A DNA stretch of 10,643 nt from Acidobacteriaceae bacterium (lineage in GTDB: Bacteria; Acidobacteriota; Terriglobia; Terriglobales; Acidobacteriaceae). Location: positions 1-10,643 of the forward strand of contig DAHUXF010000065.1 in assembly GCA_027307295.1 (NCBI GenBank). Reading direction: 5' to 3'. The position numbers and the translations under genes are program-made. The notes beneath the pieces were generated by a model. The model searched no databases. It saw nothing but the letters and a program-made list of their open reading frames with translations, and was not told where the DNA came from. This document shows, piece after piece, positions 6,754 through 10,643 of this stretch. How positions within the stretch are numbered: the first letter of the stretch is position 1; every line of letters begins with the position of its first letter.

Positions 6754-6768
6754 TGTTTACCATGACGT

Positions 6769-7236
6769 TCAGGCGGGTTTTCTGCTGGAGTTCTTTTTCC
6801 CTTCCCATGCGCGCTGGGGCCGCTGGGCTTCAGGGAGATCGCGGTTCTCAACGCGATCATAGGTGTAGCGGTCACTCACTGTGCCAAGAGACTGGTTATA
6901 AAGGCTGGTTTCACCGGTGGCTTCGCGCAGCTCTTCAGAAAACTGGTGCAGCGCCTGAAGGTGATCGGCAGTCGCGGGGACCTCTGTCTTGGTGGTCTTA
7001 AGAAACTTCTGGTAACCCTTATCAATGAGGCGCGAGATTTCACTGCCAATAAGAATGCCCGGCTTGGCAAAAAGACGCACTCCACCATCGGCGGCCTTCT
7101 CAATGGCCGCGGAGCTGTTGAGCTTCTTGAGAAATACACGGTTCTGCGTTCCCGGCGCTTCCAGAATGTCGAAGCCGTGGTCGCGAAGCCAGCTGACGGC
7201 CTCTTCATACGTGCGCTTTTCGTTATTCTTTGCCAT
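6769..7236 (-). CDS. Unrecognised 155-residue soluble protein
   Basis: I do not recognise a named family. The protein has no signal peptide or membrane segment. The N-terminal part (about 8-80) reads as a small alpha/beta or winged-helix-like unit: TYEEAVSWLRDHGFDILEAP at 9-28, RVFLKKLN at 33-40, GGVRLFAKPGILIGSEISRL at 51-70, and IDKGYQKFLKT at 71-81. A charged helix follows (DHLQALHQFSEELREA, 91-106), then the distinctive LYNQSLGTVSDRYTYDRV (112-129). The tail (130-155) is charged, Arg/Lys/Pro-rich and probably disordered. The composition and smooth mix of polar and hydrophobic residues look like a real gene. The ATG at 7236 is chosen; an AGG lies about 5 nt upstream. An in-frame GTG at 7242 would add two residues. 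It is transcribed alone or from the long gene-poor region upstream. No function is claimed. Confidence 0.8.
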   Translation of the reverse strand: MAKNNEKRTYEEAVSWLRDHGFDILEAPGTQNRVFLKKLNSSAAIEKAADGGVRLFAKPGILIGSEISRLIDKGYQKFLKTTKTEVPATADHLQALHQFSEELREATGETSLYNQSLGTVSDRYTYDRVENRDLPEAQRPQRAWEGKKNSSRKPA

Positions 7237-7598
7237 ATCCACCTGACGTTGATTTCGATTTCATACAGAAACCGCCGTACCTAACATTAAAGAGGGTGCG
7301 TCGATAATGTCGCACATCGGGTGCCATTCCAGCAACATTACCGTTGTGCAAAGAGTTATCCACTACTTGCAGAGTAGCTTACGATGGCTGTTGTTGCGGG
7401 CAGAGACATCGGTTCGTGTCGAAATTCGTTACGGAAAAGGAAGATTTTACGCAATCTTTGGGTACAAATGTGGGCGGAAGGCCTCCGAGGTACGCCAGTC
7501 TACCGCAACCAAGGCAAAGCATCGTCCAAGTCGAATATCTCGATTTTCGCCTAGCCCATGGCGCATGATCTGAAACATGCGGTTATTCTGCAAATGTG

Positions 7599-7772
7599 GG
7601 TCCCGAGAACCGGGAAAGTCGATACGCTCTTGCCGGGACCAAAGCGAATACAAGTCTCCAAAAGTGGATAAATAGAGTCAAACCGGCGCCAATTCTCCCC
7701 CGAGATTTTCGGCGCCGGCTTTAGGAAGTCCTCCCACGCGGGAGAACCAGGCCGCTCATCTACGTTCCGGCC
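7599..7772. repeat. Cluster of four stem-loops, possible structured RNA
   Basis: Four stem-loops follow one another. (1) GGTCCCG (7599-7605) pairs with CGGGACC (7634-7640). (2) CCGGCGCC (7683-7690) pairs with GGCGCCGG (7711-7718), whose 20-nt loop has further partial pairing. (3) CTCCC (7731-7735) pairs with GGGAG (7740-7744). (4) GGCCG (7750-7754) pairs with CGGCC (7768-7772). In stem 1, TCCCG can instead pair with CGGGA at 7611-7615, giving two mutually exclusive folds. It matches no riboswitch, 6S, SRP, tmRNA or RNase P consensus that I know. The strand is unknown. Confidence 0.4.
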
Positions 7773-7984
7773 AACTTGTTCGCTGTACAGGGGGATCTGC
7801 TGCGAAAACCTGAGATAACCAAGATGCCCTGCGGGAGCGATGCCGGTCAATTGCGAAGGAGGACGCGGTATTTACTTAGTTGATAACGAACAAGGTGGCA
7901 TGGAGAAAGGCCGGGCTGATGTATACTGTGCCGAACTTGAATTCATGCAGGATAAATGGTCTTTCAGGCCTGCAAGAGCAAGAG

Positions 7985-8009
7985 AGCTGGTGGGGCCAGC
8001 TTCTTTATT
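7985..8009 (+). terminator. Stem with T-rich tail in the PIN-TRAM leader, attenuator-like
   Basis: AGCTGG (7985-7990) and CCAGCT (7996-8001) form a perfect 6-bp stem over a 5-nt loop, followed by TCTTTATT. It lies about 70 nt upstream of the PIN-TRAM start. It could terminate or attenuate transcription entering from the gene-poor region. The tail is not a pure T-run. Confidence 0.3.
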
Positions 8010-8066
8010 CGTTGGGGTATTGGGTAACGTCATAGGTATTCATTTGGCCAGAAGCGGTCCCCGGTC

Positions 8067-8073
8067 GGGAGGG
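8067..8073 (+). promoter_or_regulatory. Ribosome binding site of the PIN-TRAM gene
   Basis: GGGAGGG sits 5 nt before the ATG at 8079 and decides the start. The first four bases can pair with TCCC at 8058-8061 (loop CGGTC), so the site may be partly hidden in a small hairpin. Confidence 0.7.
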
Positions 8074-8078
8074 TCCTT

Positions 8079-9179
8079 ATGGACCTGCTTATTATTCGTA
8101 TTGTTTTCATTTCTGTTGTAGCCGTTGCGTGTTATTACCTGCAGCCATTCGGATTGGCCAGATTCCCGCAGTGGGCGGCGGTTTGCGCTGGAATCTTTAT
8201 TGGTCTTATCGTCGTCTGGTTTGAAGCGCGTCTGCGCGTGGTCAGCCTCAAGCGGCTCATTGGAGCCGTGATGGGCAGCATCCTGGGAATCCTGGGCGCG
8301 TATCTTTTCAGCGTGGTCATCAAAAACAGCATCACGCATTCTGAATCACAGCGTTTTCTCATGCTCATGGTGATGCTGCTGATGTCCTATGTTGGGCTGG
8401 TGGTGGGGGCCAACAAGGGTGATCTGCTGAACCTGGCTGCGCTGGGCGGGATCTTTGGCTCAGAAAAACAGTCCCGCAAGAGCTTCAAAATTCTGGATAC
8501 CAGTGTCATCATCGATGGCCGCATTGCGGACATTGCCGACACAGGCTTCCTTGACGGCGTGGTGGTCATCCCACAATTTGTACTGCGCGAGCTGCAGCTG
8601 GTGGCCGATTCCGCCGATTCGCTCAAGCGCAACCGCGGACGGCGTGGGCTGGACATTCTGCAGCGCGTCCAGAAGATCGTTACCGTTAACGTGCAGATTG
8701 TGGAAGATGATTTCCCCACGGTCCGCGAGGTTGACCTGAAGCTGATTGAGCTGGCCAAGATGTATGAGGCCAAGATCATCACCAACGATTTCAACCTGAA
8801 CAAGGTGGCCCAGTTGCAGGGCGTGGAAGTGCTGAACATCAACGAACTGGCCAATGCGCTCAAGCCGATTGTTCTGCCCGGCGAAACCATGCGCGTCTTC
8901 ATTCTGAAAGAAGGCAAAGAGTATAACCAGGGCGTGGCGTATCTTGATGACGGAACCATGGTGGTGGTCGACAACGCCCGCAAGATGATCGGCAAGACCA
9001 TCGACATCGCCGTCACCTCGGTCCTGCAGACGACCGCGGGCAAGATGATCTTCGGCAAGTTTGATGAACGGTCGCGGCCCCCTGAGCGCGTCGATCCCAA
9101 AGTTGAAACGGGCAAGACCGAAATCAGGAAGCCGCAACCAATCATTGTGGAATCTTCGGGGCACTCACAGCCCGAGTAA
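8079..9179 (+). CDS. YacL-type membrane PIN-TRAM domain protein
   Basis: A 366-residue integral membrane protein. Four hydrophobic helices lie at about 3-22, 31-49, 60-82 and 92-111. A cytoplasmic PIN nuclease-like domain follows (about 136-255), with the acidic set Asp140 (ILDTSVIIDGRI), Glu171 (FVLRELQ), Asp219 (VDLKLIELA) and Asp237 (ITNDFNL). All four expected metal ligands are present, so a ribonuclease active site is intact. A TRAM domain (about 260-325, with GETMRVFILKEGKEYNQGVA and GTMVVVDNARKMIGK) should bind RNA. The tail after 326 is charged and disordered. Order and length match Bacillus YacL and its homologues, whose physiological role is not well settled. The start is supported by GGGAGGG 5 nt upstream. 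It appears to be transcribed alone, with a long leader upstream and a TonB-receptor gene 145 bp downstream. Confidence 0.96.
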   Translation: MDLLIIRIVFISVVAVACYYLQPFGLARFPQWAAVCAGIFIGLIVVWFEARLRVVSLKRLIGAVMGSILGILGAYLFSVVIKNSITHSESQRFLMLMVMLLMSYVGLVVGANKGDLLNLAALGGIFGSEKQSRKSFKILDTSVIIDGRIADIADTGFLDGVVVIPQFVLRELQLVADSADSLKRNRGRRGLDILQRVQKIVTVNVQIVEDDFPTVREVDLKLIELAKMYEAKIITNDFNLNKVAQLQGVEVLNINELANALKPIVLPGETMRVFILKEGKEYNQGVAYLDDGTMVVVDNARKMIGKTIDIAVTSVLQTTAGKMIFGKFDERSRPPERVDPKVETGKTEIRKPQPIIVESSGHSQPE

Positions 9180-9324
9180 GCCGGTCACCTGGATATCATG
9201 ACCCTGCGGCCAAGCACCAATCGCAATCTGGTGATGGGAGCTTGCGTGTGCATAGAATGTAGCCGGATTTTAGGACAGGGAATGAGTTGGGCCTCGTCTT
9301 TAGGGCTTTGTCGTGATTACTGCC

Positions 9325-10643
9325 ATGTTTTCTAAAGCCAACCTACGCCTGTTTGCTGTCTTCCTGTTCAGCGGCATGGCATGGGGCGGGCCTTACCGTT
9401 TGCCTTTGGCCTTGGTTCAGGCGTCTTCTCTCTCCTCCGGGCAGTTGCACGTTACTGTGATGGACCAGAATGGGCAGCCGCTTTCTTTGGTGATTGTGAG
9501 TGTGCAGCAGAATGAAAAGACCGTGGCCGAAGAACGGACCACGCCAACCGGCACCGCGTCGCTGCGGCAGCTGCCGCCGGGAAACTACAAGGTACTGCTG
9601 CAGAAGCAGGGCTTTTACACCACCGTAGTTGCCAATCTGGAAATTGTTGCGGGACAAACGGCCCCCGTGGAAGTGCGTTTGCAGCCGGTGCGTGAATATA
9701 AAGAAGAAGTAGAGGTCACGGCCCAGCTTTCTCCCATTGATCCGGAAGAGAGCGCCAGCGCGCAGGCAATTACTGCCAGCGATATTTCCAATATCCCGTA
9801 TCCGACTGTGCGTGACTATCGCAACGTGCTGCCCTATATACCCGGAGTTCTGGGCGACCGTGGACAGATCCATATTGCCGGGGCCAGCATGCAGGAAATC
9901 CAGGACTATATAGATGGTTTTGAAGTAAGCCAGCCGGCCACAGGCGCGCTCACCATCCGGCTCAATCCTGATTCGCTGCGCAAAATTGACGTGCGCAGCA
10001 GCCGCTACTCAGCGCAATACGGCAAAGGCTCAGGCGGGCTGGTGGACCTGCAAGTGCAGGATGGCGACAATCGTTTTCGCGTCAACGTCACGGATTTTAT
10101 TCCAACGCTGCAAACCTTCAGGGGCATTCATCTCAACAACTGGACGCCTCGGGCTTATTTTTCCGGGCCGCTTTTGCGCAACAAAATCTGGTTCAACCTT
10201 TCGCATGAAGGCGAGGTCGACAACAACGTCATTAAAGAGCTGCCGGAAGGCGCGGACACGAACCACATCTGGCGCACAGCCGATCTGGCCCGCCTGCGCA
10301 TGAATCTCACGCCCGGCAATGTGCTGACTGGCAATGTCCTGCTCAACATACAGGACTCGCAGAATTCCGGAATTACGGCCTTTGATCCAGTCTCAGTTTC
10401 CCTGCACAACCATTCCTATCTTTATTTATTAGGTCTGAAAGACCAGATCACGATTGCAGGGTCTACCCTGGTGGAGTTTGGCGGGGGCTTCCATCGCAGC
10501 AGAAACACGTCAGTGCCGCTGGGAAATCTTCCATACGTGCTGGGGCCGGCTGGACGGTCAGGAAATAATTTTGTTACCAGCGAAAATCTTTCCACCAGGA
10601 CCCAACTTTTCAGCAATCTCTATCTCCAGCCCTGGCATTTTCT
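9325..10643 (+). CDS. TonB-dependent receptor with carboxypeptidase-regulatory-like domain, 5' part
   Basis: The frame is open from 9325 to the right edge (439 complete codons), so the gene is cut by the window. It starts with a signal peptide (LRLFAVFLFSGMAW hydrophobic core, likely cleavage after VQA near residue 33). A carboxypeptidase-regulatory-like beta-sandwich follows (about 38-120: GQLHVTVMDQNGQPLSLVIV, then LPPGNYKVLLQKQGF). EEVEVTAQ at 127-134 lies in the usual junction and may act as a TonB box. The plug domain is about 145-245 (RDYRNVLPYIPGV, GASMQEIQDYIDGFEV, RYSAQYGKGSGG). The beginning of the outer-membrane barrel follows (RAYFSGPLLRNKIWFNLSHE). This Oar-like architecture is abundant in Acidobacteriota and Bacteroidota and imports unknown, often glycan-derived, substrates. 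An in-frame GTG at 9313 with AGGG 7 nt upstream is an alternative start adding four residues. Confidence 0.95.
   Translation, partial: MFSKANLRLFAVFLFSGMAWGGPYRLPLALVQASSLSSGQLHVTVMDQNGQPLSLVIVSVQQNEKTVAEERTTPTGTASLRQLPPGNYKVLLQKQGFYTTVVANLEIVAGQTAPVEVRLQPVREYKEEVEVTAQLSPIDPEESASAQAITASDISNIPYPTVRDYRNVLPYIPGVLGDRGQIHIAGASMQEIQDYIDGFEVSQPATGALTIRLNPDSLRKIDVRSSRYSAQYGKGSGGLVDLQVQDGDNRFRVNVTDFIPTLQTFRGIHLNNWTPRAYFSGPLLRNKIWFNLSHEGEVDNNVIKELPEGADTNHIWRTADLARLRMNLTPGNVLTGNVLLNIQDSQNSGITAFDPVSVSLHNHSYLYLLGLKDQITIAGSTLVEFGGGFHRSRNTSVPLGNLPYVLGPAGRSGNNFVTSENLSTRTQLFSNLYLQPWHF

Larger units (their letters stand above)
7237..8078. other. 842-bp stretch without a convincing gene
   Basis: Several open frames of 68-99 codons exist on both strands, but they overlap one another, have Cys/Arg/Ser-rich composition and show no family motif. 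What can be seen is as follows. There are two opposed TTATCCACT sequences (7356-7364 plus; 7663-7671 minus), a run of four stem-loops at 7599-7772, a TATACT at 7922-7927 without a matching -35, and a stem with a T-rich tail at 7985-8009. The left half appears less GC-rich than the flanking genes. It must hold the promoters of the unknown gene (minus) and of the PIN-TRAM gene (plus), but I could not place either with confidence. Confidence 0.6.

Noticed and set aside
7307..7850. Open frames of 68-99 codons on both strands in the gene-poor stretch
   Set aside because: They overlap each other, have Cys/Arg/Ser-rich noise-like composition, lack ribosome sites and run through the strong hairpins.
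7599..7860. Known structured RNA (riboswitch, 6S, SRP, tmRNA, RNase P)
   Set aside because: I compared remembered consensus cores (for example CTGAGA of TPP, the SRP loop, the tmRNA ends and the RNase P conserved segments) and found no match beyond isolated short words.
7900..8121. Possible 73-residue open frame with a hydrophobic stretch, overlapping the PIN-TRAM start
   Set aside because: It has an AAGG just before an ATG at 7900 but no family motif, overlaps the PIN-TRAM gene by 43 bp out of frame, and its C-terminal hydrophobicity comes from that gene's membrane-coding sequence read in another frame.
9183..9203. GGTCA/TGACC stem after the PIN-TRAM gene as a terminator
   Set aside because: Only 5 bp with an 11-nt loop and no T-tract after it.
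9253..9258. TAGAAT as the -10 of the TonB-receptor gene
   Set aside because: No -35 match at 16-18 bp and no extended -10 motif, so it is not distinguishable from chance.

Overview
The window looks like a chromosomal segment of a soil-type Acidobacteriota (probably Terriglobia-like). The grounds are a TonB-dependent receptor with an N-terminal carboxypeptidase-regulatory-like domain, a transmembrane Ser/Thr kinase with PEGA repeats, a YciF-like DUF892 protein, a DUF4440 secreted protein, and moderately GC-rich coding sequence. This assignment is an inference from gene content, not a marker-gene placement. I see no mobile element, tRNA, rRNA or CRISPR array.

Layout. Positions 1-88 (minus) hold the GTG-started N-terminus of an FmdB-type zinc-ribbon protein. 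A strong intrinsic terminator (165-188) separates it from a DUF892 ferritin-like stress protein (211-708, minus). Divergent from that lies rsmI (804-1664, plus), which converges on a secreted DUF4440/SnoaL-like protein (1708-2241, minus). A divergent region with two stem-loops (2391-2458) leads into the central unit: a membrane Ser/Thr kinase with three PEGA domains (2492-4495), then 9 nt later an FHA-GAF-class III nucleotide cyclase (4505-6187). The cyclase overlaps tail-to-tail by 8 bp with a secreted ComEA-like helix-hairpin-helix protein (6180-6563, minus). An unrecognised 155-residue cytosolic protein follows (6769-7236, minus). An 842-bp stretch with no convincing gene but several strong hairpins (7237-8078) precedes a YacL-type membrane PIN-TRAM protein (8079-9179, plus). 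The window ends inside a TonB-dependent receptor (9325 to the right edge, plus).

How the genes work together. The only clear functional unit is the kinase-cyclase pair. The kinase has an extracytoplasmic PEGA region, and the cyclase carries an FHA (phosphothreonine-reading) domain on a GAF-regulated catalytic domain whose purine-selecting pair is Lys-Thr (class IIIb pattern). The natural reading is a phosphorylation-to-cyclic-nucleotide relay. The other genes are housekeeping (rsmI), envelope (receptor, DUF4440, HhH protein) or stress (DUF892) genes with no evident joint role.

For novelty, the best candidates are the kinase/FHA-cyclase operon, the structured gene-poor region at 7599-7772 with a bistable stem, and the conserved-looking unknown protein at 6769-7236. 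Nothing here is proven to be a new system.
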